The notes beneath the pieces are model-generated. The model saw nothing but the letters and a program-made list of their open reading frames with translations. It did no database searches and had not been told where the DNA came from. DNA of 64,000 bases from Phoenix dactylifera (taxonomy: Eukaryota; Streptophyta; Magnoliopsida; Arecales; Arecaceae): NCBI RefSeq assembly GCF_009389715.1, contig NC_052394.1, positions 23,683,399-23,747,398 of the forward strand, in the 5' to 3' direction. Below are positions 24,258 to 37,549 of the stretch, one piece after another. The translations under genes and the position numbers were made by a program. The number at the start of each line of letters is the position of its first letter. The stretch's first letter is position 1.

Positions 24258-26480
24258 AGCCGAGACTGTTATGCAGACGAATCCGACGTGCTACTTTATC
24301 GGTGATATACCCACATTTTCCTTTTTCCTATTTTTCCCCCGAAGAAACGGTCATATACCAACATATCATGTGTATTGCACCAGTCTTGACTGTCCTAGGA
24401 TCGGCGAATTCAACATTCGTCTGGTGCACATTTGTCATATATTTCGCGAGGGCAACCCTGCCCTTGCTGATATGGGCTGCACCGGGAATTCTTCCTTCGG
24501 TTCTCCCGATTCAGCAATGCATGTCCTTACCTCTGCGCCTGAGTTGTCTTAGAAAAGCACAGTCCTCTGTCCGAGCCAACCGAAGGAGATGCAATGAGAG
24601 TTTCTTCACATGTTAGTGTTTACGCAACAAAAATAACCTATTAATTATAACAAGCATCGGAATTGGTGTATTAATTAAGATCCACTATCGTTAAGCATCA
24701 CGAAGGAAAGAGCTCGAGTTCATGTTACGCGCTTAGACCTTTTGAATAATTTAATTATATTAATAATCCGAGCTAACCGTTAAAAAGTTTCTATTTCTGT
24801 GTCCAAGAGATCCGAACATATTCGACCATCTCCCGAACCAGCAGTACATGTTCAGTAATCCACAGCTCTCTTACATCCTTTGCATTCTTTGATGGTGTTC
24901 CTCGTCTTAGGATTCTCTTGATTGCTGAAAAGGACCCACAAGCAACATTCGGCATTAGCGGGCTGTGAAATGATTCAAAAAATCGTCTGTAATCTTTAGC
25001 TTCATCATACCGAAAACATTAGCAATCATACCATATGTACCCCAGTATGACTTTATATCTCACTCAGTGTTATCCTTCATCATTTGACTTTTGAACGGTT
25101 TCTCTTCATCATCACGTAACATATTTTTCGGACGAAAATTTCATGTAACGTGTTTGGCATTCAGTTTAAATTTTGACATTTTCTTTTGATCTCGCTGATG
25201 AGTGATGGCCCCTCTTCGAGTCAAAAATACTTAGTTCCTAAGATAAGATTCAAGTAGGTACCTGTCGTTTTGTATTTGCCTATTTGTACTCTCTAGCATA
25301 GTTTTCTAACTTCACCAACGAAGAGAGGCACCATCTTTCAAATCATGCCATTAGTGCGAGAAGAACTTCCATTCCAACCAATGGCGATCGCTGGATGATG
25401 GCAACGGGTCTGGGATATGGAAGGGTTGCTCAATGCATACTTCTTGACACTAACCATCAGATCGGTTAGCTTTATCAGAAGATGTTTTAATAAAGAAAAT
25501 GAACAAAAAGAATTGATAAGGAAAAAGATAAATTGTTGGTCCGGACTAATTCAGATTCACCTGAAAAAGAAAAGATTTTGCTAAATCAACTCGGACTCAA
25601 AACTTCCAATGAAGGCTTAGGTCAATATCAGTTAAATTTTTTGTTGAAATGGTTGCTTTACAGAGCCCTTGAGCGTAGCGTTCCCAACGCTTCAACAACA
25701 ACTCGCATTAATACTGCGGGAGCGTTACACATCGTTATCTGGCATTTTGATGGTCAATTTTACCTATTACCACGACATTGCTTAGAAACAAGCATGGTCC
25801 AGCGAATTGTTCTAATTTTATAATTCCTCTTATATTTTTTTTGGTGAAATACCAGTCAGCATTGCTATGGATTCAAGCAACACAACAGTATTATTATATC
25901 ACAAGCTCGTGTAACAAACGGTTGGTAGATATATGCTATGCCTATTTTAATAATTGTATATAATTCTAAAAGTATTTTCATAATTTTCATCTCCCTATAT
26001 TAAAACTATGAATTCGGGGAGATGAGGAATAAGATAATAAGTCTCCGGGATCGGAACTTGTTAGCGGCGACAATGTAATGAATGCCATGAATAAAGGTTG
26101 CTCGCTCTACAGTCTGGAATGCTTGCTTGTAATAATATAAGCTGGGGTGGGGAAAGCAAGGCGGTGCGGGAAAGGATCAAATCCATCAATGTGGCCTCCC
26201 GGAGGTCCCGAGCGGGAGAATCCATCGCCGCGTAACCGCTCTTAGGGGCCAGCGGCGGTCTTCGCGCCCAGTTTCTAACGAAAGCGGGGCCCGGTCGAAG
26301 CCCTCCGCTTTGTTCCCACCTCCCACATGACAAGGAAAGGAGCACCCCACCCGAACCCAGATCCACCAACCATACTATTATTATTACCAGGTAACCCCAC
26401 CACCTCTTTTTATCTCCTTTCTCTAGGGTGATTCCAGAGATTCCAGGTCTCTGCTCGTTCTGATCTTCCCCTCGGGAAGC
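24258..26480. other. spacer and upstream region of the DUF3527 gene
   Basis: No gene recognised. A small inverted repeat (AGCGTTCCCAACGCT) lies at about 25677-25691. The stretch 26040-26500 is GC-richer and is likely the promoter side of the next gene. Confidence 0.35.
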
Positions 26481-26499
26481 AGACACAGCAAATTCCCAA

Positions 26500-27608
26500 G
26501 GAGAAGGGGAGGGATAGATTTAGAGAAAGAAGAGAGGAGCATTGGACTCTCTTCCTTTGCTCCCAAGGCTACTTAATCTCGGATACACTCTTCTGAAGAA
26601 AGAATTGGAAGCGGGGAGGCAAAGCAGAACCAACTCTTTCATCCTTCTGATTCTTTTCTCACTCCGGTACGACTTTAACCCCTGATCTTGATTTATATAT
26701 ATATATATTTGATTCGTCATGCTTGTGCAATGTTTCTTCCCGCTTATTTCCTTCAAGTACTTGTGTAATGTTTGCTTGTAATTCTTGAATTAGTATTCCG
26801 TAGTTAATAGTTGGCATCCCTTCTTTCGTCTTTTTCTTCTATTATACGTTTTCGGGACAAGGAAGGGCTTTTCTGTGAGGATGGGATTCGTTTGAGGCGT
26901 TAATCCGTGCATGGAAAGAGGGGAAAGGGGAAATGGACCATGATTAGAAACGGAAACTTGATGCAGCCTTCCACAAGGATTTGTCAAGATGATAGTCAGA
27001 TTGGACGTTTCTGGGTTTGTTCGCTTGGTAGCGAATCAAGAAAATTTGTCTTGAATGTTTACTAATTAAGGAGGTAGGTCTAGATTAATTTTGGGTTTTA
27101 TATCTGTGGGCACAACTTCACATGGAGGTTAAATATCTAATTAGTAGGTGGGTGGAGGGTGGGATGGATCTTTTTTGAGATTTGAAGGCTTTCTTGATAT
27201 CCCCAAATTCTAGAAGCTCAACGACCTCTGTAATGTCTAAAATCTCTAATGCAATGCATCGAGTTTTCCTGACCTTTTTTTTTTCTCAGTTTTCATTGAA
27301 GTGGCTCAAATTTACTTCCTTATGAGGATTTTATAATGATCCGTTCTCACGTTCTTTAGAATAGATCCCATTCTCCGGATCGGTCGATGTATTGTAGCAA
27401 CTGTCGTATTTTAATGCACTGCAACCATTGTGCAACTTGTAATGATGGTCAAACTTGCCTTTGTATCTTCAGCAGTGTAGCCTAGCATGTTGAAGTGATT
27501 GCAAGCTGAGAATCTGCCAATCCCTCTCAGCTTCAGTTAAGGAAATGGTGATGGAATTTTGTATTACTATCATGAGAGCTGATGGTGAGATTCCTCTTTG
27601 CATGCTAG
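26500..27608 (+). other. 5' UTR exon and leader intron of the DUF3527 gene (inferred)
   Basis: A good donor (CTCCG|GTACGA) at 26667 and an acceptor (CATGCTAG|GAAC) ending at 27608 frame an AT-rich intron of about 940 bp with a long T-rich tract. The acceptor lies 13 bp before the ATG at 27622. The true transcription start is not visible. Confidence 0.45.
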
Positions 27609-27621
27609 GAACTTTATAGTC

Positions 27622-30497
27622 ATGACTTCAACAATGCAGACAGATGAAGCAGCGCACGAGGAAATCAGAGTAATGGAGTATGGTGCACAAGCAAGGATTC
27701 AGCATCACTTCTCAAAATCATCAAAGGAGAGAGAGTTGACCCCCAGACAAATCAGGCATATAAAAATGCGAGAGAAGGAGAAGGGCTTGAAAACTGCAAA
27801 GCTCAATGCAATGACAGGTTCGGATCAGCATGCTCCGAGTGTGGGCTCAGCCTCTTCTATGCCCTCTGGGAGCTGTCAGAAGCCTTGGCCCGGTACGAAG
27901 GCAACTGGAGCTGAAGAGCTGGTCAAACACATGTCAGAGGTTCCAAGTTATCTCCAGCGCATGGAGAGAAGAGGCAACATTCAGGAGAAGGCACTGAATT
28001 TCGGAGTTCTTGACTGGGGGCTTCTTGAGAAGTGGACATACCATCAGAAACAAATGGCAAATGAGAGAGGTGAAAATAATTCATCATCTAGTAGTAATCA
28101 GTCCTCTTCATTTTCTACATTTGGATCATCTATCCAATCTCGTGGAAGCACGGGTAGCCCTATTCCTCGAAGGAAGCAATCTGCTTCTAGGAAAGCTCGT
28201 CGAAATCCATCTGTTATGGGAAGTCAAACACAGCTGATGGAGAATAGAAGTTCTGAACATGTCATGGATTTTCAGGATCCAATAACTTCGAACATTAACT
28301 TTTCTTTTGGGCATGACCAGCATCTAGATGCAGATCGGGGTAGAGGTACCGATTATATGAGGCGCAAGAATTTAAAAGACAAGAGAAAATATTCGGGCTT
28401 CAATGGCACATCTCGTAACATGTCCCTACCTCCAGACTTGAGCACTTCATGTGCAACTTCCAAAGATGATGCTACCTCAGAAATACTCAAGTCAGTAGAG
28501 GCTGAAGATGGTAGATCAAAGAAAGCAGGACAAAAGCAAGACCTAACTTTGTTTCAGAACAAGGAATGCATGTGGGATCGTCTCGAACAGAGTGTTCATG
28601 CGAGATGTAGTAGCTTTGAGTCCTTGGTATCTAATGATGGAATGCCACCAGAAAAGCATCGCAACAGTTTTTCAGGTTGCTCTCCCGATGACATCCAGTC
28701 CACCTATCAATCTCTTCACGTTCCCCATTCATGTCGACTCCCTTGCGGCATTTTTACTGATCTACCTGCATCAGCCAGCAAAATTCTGCGAGAAAAGAAA
28801 GTTCAGATCACTAACCCAGAAGGCCAAAATAGGAAACATGGCCAATTTATTAGCAGTTCTTGTGACCAATTTCAAGTTAATGCGGATGATAAATTAGGTC
28901 AAGCTGAAGAAAAGGCAACCACTGCAACAGGAAGAGAATTGCCTGCCTGTTTGTCAAGTGCTGGTCCAACTTTTCTAAGCAGACGTTCATGGGACGGTTC
29001 ATCTGTACAGCAATCAAAATCAATTGCTTGTCCAGACAGGTCTGGTGGGGATAAGGCAACTGAAAATAACAAAGCTAGGCGCAGCCCATTTAAGAGGATA
29101 TTAGATCCATTCCTTAAGCCAAAGAACCACATTTATTTTTCTGGGCCAATTGCAGCCTCATCCATTCATAGCTCTCACGAGCTAAATGATGCTGGTAAGC
29201 CTCTGATGAGGGAAGAATTAGCATTATCATATGGGCAGGGCAACTCATCCGATACAGGCATTAATTTCATTTGGCAGTCAAAGGGAAATCTGAACTCCTC
29301 AAGTCAGGCGCCCAACGACGGCAGAGGGTCACGTAAAGATGAGGGGAAATTGGCTTCGACAAGGCAAGCTCTTTTGCAACTGGCTTGGAAGAATGGACTG
29401 CCTCTGTTTATGTTCTCATCTAGTGATAGTGAAATTCTTGCAGCCACAATGAGTAAGAAAAGCATAGCTAATGAAGACAACTGCAAATGCGTTTATACAA
29501 TATTCTCTGTTCATGAAGTTAAGAAGAAAAGTGGAGTGTGGATTAACCCTACAAGAAAGACTAAGAAACATGGGCTGCTCTCTAATGTCGTTGGCCGGTT
29601 GAAGGTTTCAGGTTCCATGCTGACCAGTTATGATTCCAAGAGCCACTCTGTTGTGAGAGAATTTGTTTTGCTTGGTTCTGAGATGGCACCAACATCCCAT
29701 GAATCTGCTGGTTCTGTGTGTAATAATGAGCTTGCGGCCATAATTGCCCAGGATCCTCAAGAGAAGCCGGAAAGTTCTAGGGTTCATTTAGTACATAGCA
29801 GCAAATGCAAGGACTCATCACCAGTAAATTCAGCAGAAAATGTATGTTCTTGTTGCCAGCAGAAAATCAGTCTGCAGCTCGATCAGAATAATGATAATTC
29901 ATCCCTACCTACAGTCATAGCCATACTTCCAAGTGGGGTTCATGGCTTGTCGGATGAAGGAGAACCCTCCCCTTTGATCCAAAGATGGAAATCAGGCGGA
30001 ACATGCGATTGTGGTGGTTGGGATGAAGGTTGCATGCTAACTACCCTGACTGCCAATCAAGAAAAAAGGAGCTTGGATTTAGTCCAAGCTAGTTGCACCA
30101 CTGATGGTACTCACCGATTCGAATTGTTCGTTCAGGTATGGCAATTAGATTTTTAGTACTGTTTGTGTGGGATATATTCTCTGCTATTTAAACGTTTATT
30201 CGTCGAACTTACTAGCTTGTATAATTCAATCTTTCTCAGGGTGGGTCTCGTGAAAGCAAACATGCCTTCAGTATGGTTTCTTTCAAAGAGGGACTGTATA
30301 CAGTTGATTTCAGGTCATCTATTGCTCTACTGCAGGCTTTTGCAATTTGTATATCTATCGTCCATAGCAGGAAGTCTACCATCCGCTCAGTGGAAGCAGA
30401 GACTTTACAGGAACATATAATTGCTGAAAATGCAAGGAAGGCGCCTGCAAGTTATGTACCAAACCACCCACCTCTTTCCCCTGTTGGGAGAGCTTAA
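27622..30497 (+). CDS. DUF3527-domain protein
   Basis: Two coding exons, 27622-30135 and 30240-30497, join in phase 0 (FELFVQ|GGSRESKHAF) and give 923 residues. The ATG at 27622 is chosen because the open frame above it has only a TTG. The N-terminal third has a basic helical segment (RHIKMREKEKGLK), a Ser-rich stretch at about residues 150-180 and an Arg/Lys patch (RRKQSASRKARRNPS). The C-terminal third, from about residue 580, is the conserved DUF3527 region: ALLQLAWKNGLPLFMFSS, then YTIFSVHEVKKKSGVW, VREFVLLGSE, a Cys/Gly-rich GGTCDCGGWDEGC, and FSMVSFKEGLYTVDF across the splice. Known of the family: a plant-specific group of unknown biochemical role. The low-complexity N-terminus suggests a largely disordered, possibly nuclear or scaffold protein (inference). 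No damage is seen. Confidence 0.9.
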
Positions 30498-31712
30498 TTG
30501 CCCTGCCGATCCGTCGAGCGAGAGGTATAATATCTTGGCATGCGCTTTGAATTCTCTCTGCTACTTGCCAGTTAGTAGATACGATCAAGGGGACCTGCCT
30601 CCACGTATAGCTGTTTCCCATTTGCTGCATCTGGGCAATTCAAGCCCATTGAGGCCGAAATGTGGCCCACAATGCTTGGCTCCATGTTGCTGTTGTTATA
30701 TGAAGGAAAATGCTTCACCGCACCGCTTGTTTCCCCCACTCACAGGTCACAGGTCACAGCAACATGGTGATTAATGGACCGATCCATAGGATCCGCCTGT
30801 TATTCACATGATGCGCATACTGCATCAGTCCTTGACTGCCATATGGACTGGTCCCGTGAGCGCGGAAAAAAGTGGTGCTGGGAAGCAGCACTCGTTATAT
30901 CCATGTGAACGGGAGTAGAAGAATCTTCGTCTCAAACGGCTGTAAGGAATCTTTGTACTATATCGCGTCTTTGGAAAATAGTAGAAAATAATCTTTATAT
31001 CAAATGTTTTTTTCCGCCCTGTTGACGGTAAGGATATAAAGAAAGCCAAAGGCTCTCTCTTTACACATGGCAAACACTTTGTTTTTAGGTTTCGAGGACA
31101 GAATTGTAGTTGGTTCATTTGTCCTTAAAGGCCAACCAAATTTAGTTGGACTCCAGGCATGCAATATAACGGCTTACAACTATTGCGGTATTCATTCGCA
31201 TTGAGACACCAGAATTACTTGGTTTTTGGAAACATTGATCATGATCGCAGGCTGGTACTTGCAGTATATTCCCTGTTTTAAGTTGTCCTTAGTGTGATTG
31301 TCGTCATCAAACAATTACAAGCCTGCGCCTCCATCCGACGAAATAGACCCAGGCAGAATGTGTTTTGTCTAGTCACTTCGTACATTGGCCCACTGCCATG
31401 CACCAGTACAGCATTCGGCTCATAGCTTACTGCGTTATGATGCTTTATCAAGTATCATACAGCGCCAGGTGCTTGGCATATTGATTCATCTAAACCAACA
31501 AACAAAAACTCTAAATCATCAAGAGCGCAGAGAAATCCTGATATACACACATAATCTAAACTATATCGAGTTAACAATATCTATACAGAGGTAGAATATG
31601 GCGCGTTATGAGCTCAATTAGAGTAATTTCTTGACCTGAAGAATTCTAACACACCCACCATTTCAAATTTTTTACGTTTGTCACGACATTTACACGACAT
31701 GTGGTGAACAAA
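30498..31712. other. convergent 3' flanks of the DUF3527 and DUF620 genes
   Basis: Holds the 3' UTRs of the two convergent genes. No other gene, repeat or array recognised. Confidence 0.4.
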
Positions 31713-33817
31713 TCATGGCTTCCTATCTTCCTTCTCCACTGAATCCAAGTCATATGGGTCGAGTGCAGCAACCTTAGAAGGACCGATTTTGAAGGGGGCC
31801 TGAGCTCTGATAGGTGGACGCGTGTTCTTCACCATTGCATCACAACCTTCCTTCTCCTCTTTCAGGTCCCCTGGGGGCAAAAAACAGTCCATGGACAGGC
31901 CCCATATGTTGAAGTCCACCTCTTCTATGGTCCACGTCTCTTCCATGCGTGTCCTTGTGTATCCATCGATGGTGTCACCAAACCTACATAGGGATACAGT
32001 AGTTCGACCAGCATGCGCGATATAGATGCCGTCAACCGGCCGGTAGTCTTCCATGAGTGACTCCATTGTGGTCTCCCAGCAGACACTTTCTTCGCTCGTT
32101 GATTTGATTCTAAGGAGGTGGGAGTCTTCTAATTGGACGAGCAGCCCGGTGCGATGGCTGAAGTAGCCCCACACTGTGTGCCCGATGATCTCCATGCTGT
32201 TACTGCTTCGAGCTTGCAGGGCGGCGGCCTCGGCGTCGAGCCTTAAAATGAAACAGTCCTCGCCGTTGATTGTCTTCTCGCCAATACAGGCAGCATTGGA
32301 GAACAAGTTGGCCGTGGACCTAGGGTCAAGGCCCTGTAATGCAAAATAGACAAAATTATTTGATTAAGATCATTGTAACGACCAAACGGAGACAGCCTCC
32401 TCGGGAGGTCGTTGGTGCCAATAGTTGGACACTAGTATGAACACCGAAGGCTGGGTGTACCAACACGGCCGCCCGCCTTGAAAGCCCAACCAGCTTATAT
32501 GAGCCGGGCCGGCCATGTGAGGTCTCTGCACTTAGCACATGGCTTCACATTGGGTTGGGTGGGCGGTAGTCGTCTTTCTGGCTTTCTAACAAGGGAACAA
32601 ACCATGTAACAAACTAGTGCAAGGAGAGATGGCACGTGAAGTAAGGAAAGTGATTCCTAACAACGGTGAACCTTCTGATCAAAGTGCTTCTAGGTCTTGT
32701 AACTATGGAACTTTATAGATAGACTCAAGTCGTACGATCCTTCTCTCTGTTTTTCTTTCCCTTTTTTTTCCGGAGGAGGGTGGGGGTACAGGCCCTCTCT
32801 GTTTCAAATTTTAAATATGACCACCCACCTGTATATATAATAGGGTAGGGGATACTTGGAAAGGTGACAATTTGGGTCAGGATTGGTCGCTTCCCTTGGT
32901 ACTAAAAATTAATACCCTACAAACAAAGAGACGGAGACCTGTCGTGTTGGTTTGTAAGCTACCTGAAGGGATCGGCGAAGGGGTCGTGGCGGTCCCCTGG
33001 AGGCGTGGGACTGGTGCCATGGTGTCTGCCTCCATGCCACCTTGCCGTCGCTCCCAGCGCTGATCTTGCATCCGGCCACCACCAGCTCAAGACACCACAA
33101 GTCCGGCTTCTTCTGCCACAGCACGAACCCTCCCATCTCCCCTCCACCACCACCCTTGCTCGCCTTCTTGTTGGCATGGCCGGTGTTATTGCCATTGCTT
33201 GCTCGGAATTCCGTCGCCGTCATCCTTACCTTCCCCATGGCGTACATACTACTCACCGAGTTTAATGCTTGCTCGCCGCCTGACGCCGCGATGTATTGCT
33301 GAATTATGTACTCTGCCATTGATGCTTCCTGCCATTTATTCGGGGGGGGAAAAACAAGAAAAAGAGAGAGAAGAAGAATAAGAAATAAAGTTTTTTTTTT
33401 TTTTTAATGTGATTGGGAGTCAGGGATTGCCCCCCTTACTTTACTATTTGAGTTGCTGGAAGTAGATAAAGATTAGAACAGCGGCTTTATGCCTTTAAGT
33501 AAAGGAAGAAGACCTACCATCGGATCCTCCTTGAGGTGGTGACTGAGGGCGAATTTATGGGTTTGGATGGGGAACGGGACGAGAGGCGCGCCGATGACAC
33601 CGAGCATGAGCTGGAGCTCGGCTCCTCTGCCGAGAGGTGAGGGCGCAGTCCGGCCTACATGGGAATGATCGGATCGCATCCACGCCTTCATGTTGGTGCA
33701 CAGAGATTTGTGGCTTCGGGAGCTGGCTCCGGACGCGAACATCTCTTCAGGGATCGGGACTTCGAGGACGGTGTCCAGACCATCTTCTCGGTCAAAATTT
33801 GGACACAGCTTCCTCAT
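31713..33817 (-). CDS. DUF620-family protein
   Basis: Three exons on the minus strand, 33518-33817, 32963-33328 and 31713-32333, join in phase 0 to give 428 residues from the ATG at 33817. Exon 1 encodes MRKLCPNFDREDGLDTVLEV and a Ser/Arg-rich linker, then LSHHLKEDPM. Exon 2 has EASMAEYIIQQYIAASGGEQ and a Gly/Lys-rich loop, followed by GGFVLWQKKPDLWCLELVVA. Exon 3 has GLDPRSTANLF, CFILRLDAE, GHTVWGYFSHRTGLLVQLED and EETWTIEEVDFNIWGLSMDC. These are the hallmarks of the plant DUF620 family, whose members are usually about 370-440 residues. The fold resembles lipoprotein-carrier-like domains in some annotations, but the molecular role is unknown. It looks complete. A TATA-like TTTAAATAAG on the minus strand lies near 34025, rather far upstream. 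Confidence 0.92.
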
Positions 33818-36800
33818 GGAAGGAGTTGAGAGGAGATATTTGGAATAGCCACAAACAGGTCCTCCTCGCCTTCTTCCCTGCTAACGTCTCTCGTCCTTTA
33901 TCCTATCTAGAGAGTTGGACCAAAAAGAAGAAGAGTTAGGAAATGGGCCCAGGCTCGCCAGTTCTTCGATCGTGGCCGCACGCACCCTTTCCTTCTTTCA
34001 AACAAGCAAGACTTGGAGGTGCCTTATTTAAAGCACGCTTGAACTTTGCCTGCTCGCTGCTTTTCTTTGTCTCGCATTTGGACATTTGGACATCTATGGA
34101 GGTCCCACACAATAGGCTCGGAGTGGCCGGCGTTTGATCATGGATCAAGGGCTGGGCTGGATTGCACCATGTATGTATCGTAGGCTCCCCGCTGTAGTGG
34201 TTGTTGGGATCCTGGCCATCATCCACAAATTTGACAGCTCATCTTGTAGACTTAACGCGAGCACTCTCATTATTCCATATTCCCAATATTTGACGACCTT
34301 ACCTAACTCTTAGCAGCCAAGTAAATAAAGAAAAAGTCTACCTAAATCACCGTGTTAGATACCTCATCAAACAGCCATCAGTGCGTCATGAACCAGCCAG
34401 ATATTACCAAGTACCAACTACCGATGCCTCTACAAATACCTCCGGCACGGGAAGCAATGGGCGGAGCAAGCGATCCGAGCGCACGGCATGGATGGAGACG
34501 ACTCGGCGGCCGAGGAGACAAAAAAAATATGAGGATGGTCATTTTTAATATATATCTTGCCGTCGCAGATTTTATTAACATCACCAAATTTTGGTTACGC
34601 ACATTCTCCTCTTGCTTCAAATCATATTTTTATTTCTAAGAACATTTGAGTAATACTACAACAGAGATTGGAATGTGTTGATGCCAAAATCCGGCTTTAC
34701 AGGACTGGATGGGTTGGCGAATCGTGGACAATCGATTTTGCTCGAACTATGGTTGCTCAGATGAACTGTTCAGCTTGGAGTTGAATATTCCAGCTGCAAA
34801 CAAGAAAGTGAACATCAATGATTGCCGGATTTTATGTGACAGGAGATCTTTTAATGCTTAAGTCAGATCAAATCTTTAGAGAATGGTAGAGATTTGAGAA
34901 ATCAATGAATGGAGAAAGCAAAAGTAACTTGTGTAAGCGTATTTGAAGATCCCGTGTCCGATATGTATAAGGATGAGGAGATAGGATGGTTTTTTTGAAA
35001 AAGTCGGGCACGTTGTAACTGCTCACCATGCAATAACTATTTGATCATGCGATAATTACTTAACATGCAGGTTGAGCTGTAACTGTCTTGCAGTATATTT
35101 CATAAGTGCATGAGGTTATAACTATCCGTTTAATGGATTTTAATTGCTTATATGTGCTTTGAATTGGAGACACGTAATTTGTTGCTTCTGATCAATCGAT
35201 ATGATCAATTGCTCTGATCGGCTACTCGTTCGACTGCTCTAGTTGACAGCTCGGTCAATTGTTTTACTCGGTAGCAGCCATAAGCCGATGAATCCAAATC
35301 ACATCAAAATAATTCGATGTATTAAGCAAGTATACATGCTAACGTCTTAACGTGAAACCTCATCTCAAATGAGATAGTGCACCAACCACATTGAACACGA
35401 GGGATCCACTGGAGTCAAACACCAAGCTAAGCAAAGAGAGCGTGTCCTTGGGCTGGGAACATATGCAATGGAATATATTTAATACGAAATGTAAGGGACA
35501 TGCAATGAAGAGGAGAACTTGGGTTAAACAACATTGTCATAGTAGGACGGAGTGCTGCTGTAAATACAATATTTAGGATTCGTTTGGTCCGGAGAAAAAA
35601 ATTTCTCTCACCGATTTTTTTTTTTCTTTTCTGGAAAGCTGATTTCTAGAAATATGATGAAAAAATGATTTTTGCATATTTGTTTGACCATAAAAGAGTG
35701 GTTAGAAAGATTTCAAATCAATCAACTACTGAGACAAGTTCCCCTCCATTGCTACGGGATTGCTGGAGAATGGCTATTTCTCTTTGGTGCAATGGTTGTG
35801 ACTGGATAAGCTGTATGCTACAAGTACTAGTATAAATTCTACCAAGAAACCTAAAGTATTAGGTCTAACAAGAAGTTTCTTTAGCAAGTAGACTCAACAA
35901 AGTTTGATACATTACATTAACAACTCCTTGGTTTGATATACTTCCACTTAGATTAGCCACTCCCTGCTTTGATGTACTCCTACTTGTAAGTTAGTTCTAA
36001 TAAGTTTGATATTACTGCTTGAACCATCAAACGCTTGCTTGGACTGTATTACTTCTTGCCACTTAGGTAAGAGTTAGGGAGTTCTATTTTGATTGAAGTC
36101 GATTCTGAAAGGATTGGGCAGGTATAGAAGAGAAGGTGGAGATTGATCTTTCCCAATATTAAAAGAAAAAAGAGATTATCACTTCAAATTTTGAAGAAAC
36201 TAATAAAAAAATAAAAGTATAATTTCAGAAACAAACATTTTTGAAATTTCTAACAAAAAGACTATTCAAGCATAGTATGTTTTTAATGGAAAACAAAGGC
36301 AATATGCCCATCCCAACTACATATCTAATATAAATACACACACACACACACACTAAAATAGAGGTTTTGCTTGCGCTTTTCATTCGCCATGTGGATGTCA
36401 TATTAATAAGTTTATTAACGAAGCTCTTTATTTTGGATAATAAGCAGGACTCTTATTTAATACGGTTTTTTTTCAAAATATAACAATATAATATCATTAA
36501 TTAAAGCTTATTAGCTTATTAAATAATATTAAATAAAGAACTTTCATTAGTGTTACTAAATTAATACATAAATTAATAATATTATTAATAACCATGTCTG
36601 CTTAATGTATGTTGATATTACTGAAAAAAACTTTTAGTTAATACTATAAAAAACACTTTTAGTTAATACTATGCACCCATATCACGCAAAAGGTCATTAG
36701 ATTGCACTAATTTTTATTAATTTTTATTGTATTTTTATGATTATGATCTTATTTAAAGTGAAAGTACAATCACTAGTGACCATGCTATATTGCATTTGAA

Positions 36801-37377
36801 TAATCCCTAGATGCAATATTTTTTTATTTCTATCATACACATGTTTGATTATGATCTTATTATTTTATAATAATGCCTTATTTTACTATATTAATAGATA
36901 CACATGCTATTAGAATTGTGTATAGTGATTGTATATCATAATATTAATATCAAAAAATTATTTTATAAATAATTATGTTCTTATATCCATTATAATCTAT
37001 TCTATTTTTTTTCCATCTATTCTATTATTTTTATTGTATATTATATTTAAAGAATAGTTGAAAAAGAAGAAAAAACTGCACCCTACATACACTGTAGAGA
37101 TTTTATGCCAATAATATATCAAAATAAATATTTTAAACAATATATTTCCAATAATGGTATTTATAATAGTTATAGCATTTATCTCCTATAGTCCTATGTA
37201 ACCCAAACTCTTAAAGTTGGTCACAAAAAGTAGTATTTCGAGAGTGAAGCCACCTACACTACAGTGAGGAGTCCAGCAATAACTACATCTTATTCACTCA
37301 TTTGGCCCAAAATCTTGAACTAGTGGCTGTAAACTGAAATCTATATCTTATTTGGAAAGCTTTTTTTTTTTTTTTTT
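33818..37377. other. spacer, no gene seen
   Basis: Upstream region of the DUF620 gene, then AT-rich spacer. A (CA)n run lies at 36335-36352. Very AT-rich sequence at 36400-37150 has no terminal repeats I can pair. A phrase like the start of a Tourist element (TTAGGATTCGTTTGG) at about 35573 has no matching end. Confidence 0.4.
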
Positions 37378-37549
37378 GCTAAGGTGGTAGCTCAGTGGAA
37401 CTGGACGTAGTCTTCTAACCGCAGGATTTCAAGTTTGAATCGCCCCGCGCGTCGATTAAAATGTGGTGACACTGCTTAGACTTGGGATTCAGAAGCGCTT
37501 ATTGATCCGCGAGAATGGGCTTGTCCCTTCCTCCCACCTATCCTTTTTT
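37378..37549 (+). mobile_element. tRNA-derived SINE
   Basis: GCTAAGGTGGTAGCTCAGTGG carries an A box (TAGCTCAGTGG, 37388-37398). AAGTTTGAATC at 37431-37441 fits a B box. These are the two internal Pol III promoter parts at tRNA-like spacing. The body ends in a short T run, as in several plant SINEs. A long T run directly precedes it, and I could not fix a target-site duplication. Confidence 0.6.

Noticed and set aside
25533-25823. 96-residue open frame
   Set aside because: Starts at TTG and shows no domain; probably spacer or transposon scrap.
27598-27621. Start of the DUF3527 protein eight codons earlier
   Set aside because: The codon is TTG and lies before the likely splice acceptor; ATG 27622 is preferred.
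35570-36300. MITE beginning TTAGGATTCGTTTGG
   Set aside because: No matching inverted end or second TTA could be found, so an element cannot be supported.
37388-37441. tRNA gene
   Set aside because: A and B boxes are present but no acceptor or anticodon stems can be folded; it is a SINE.
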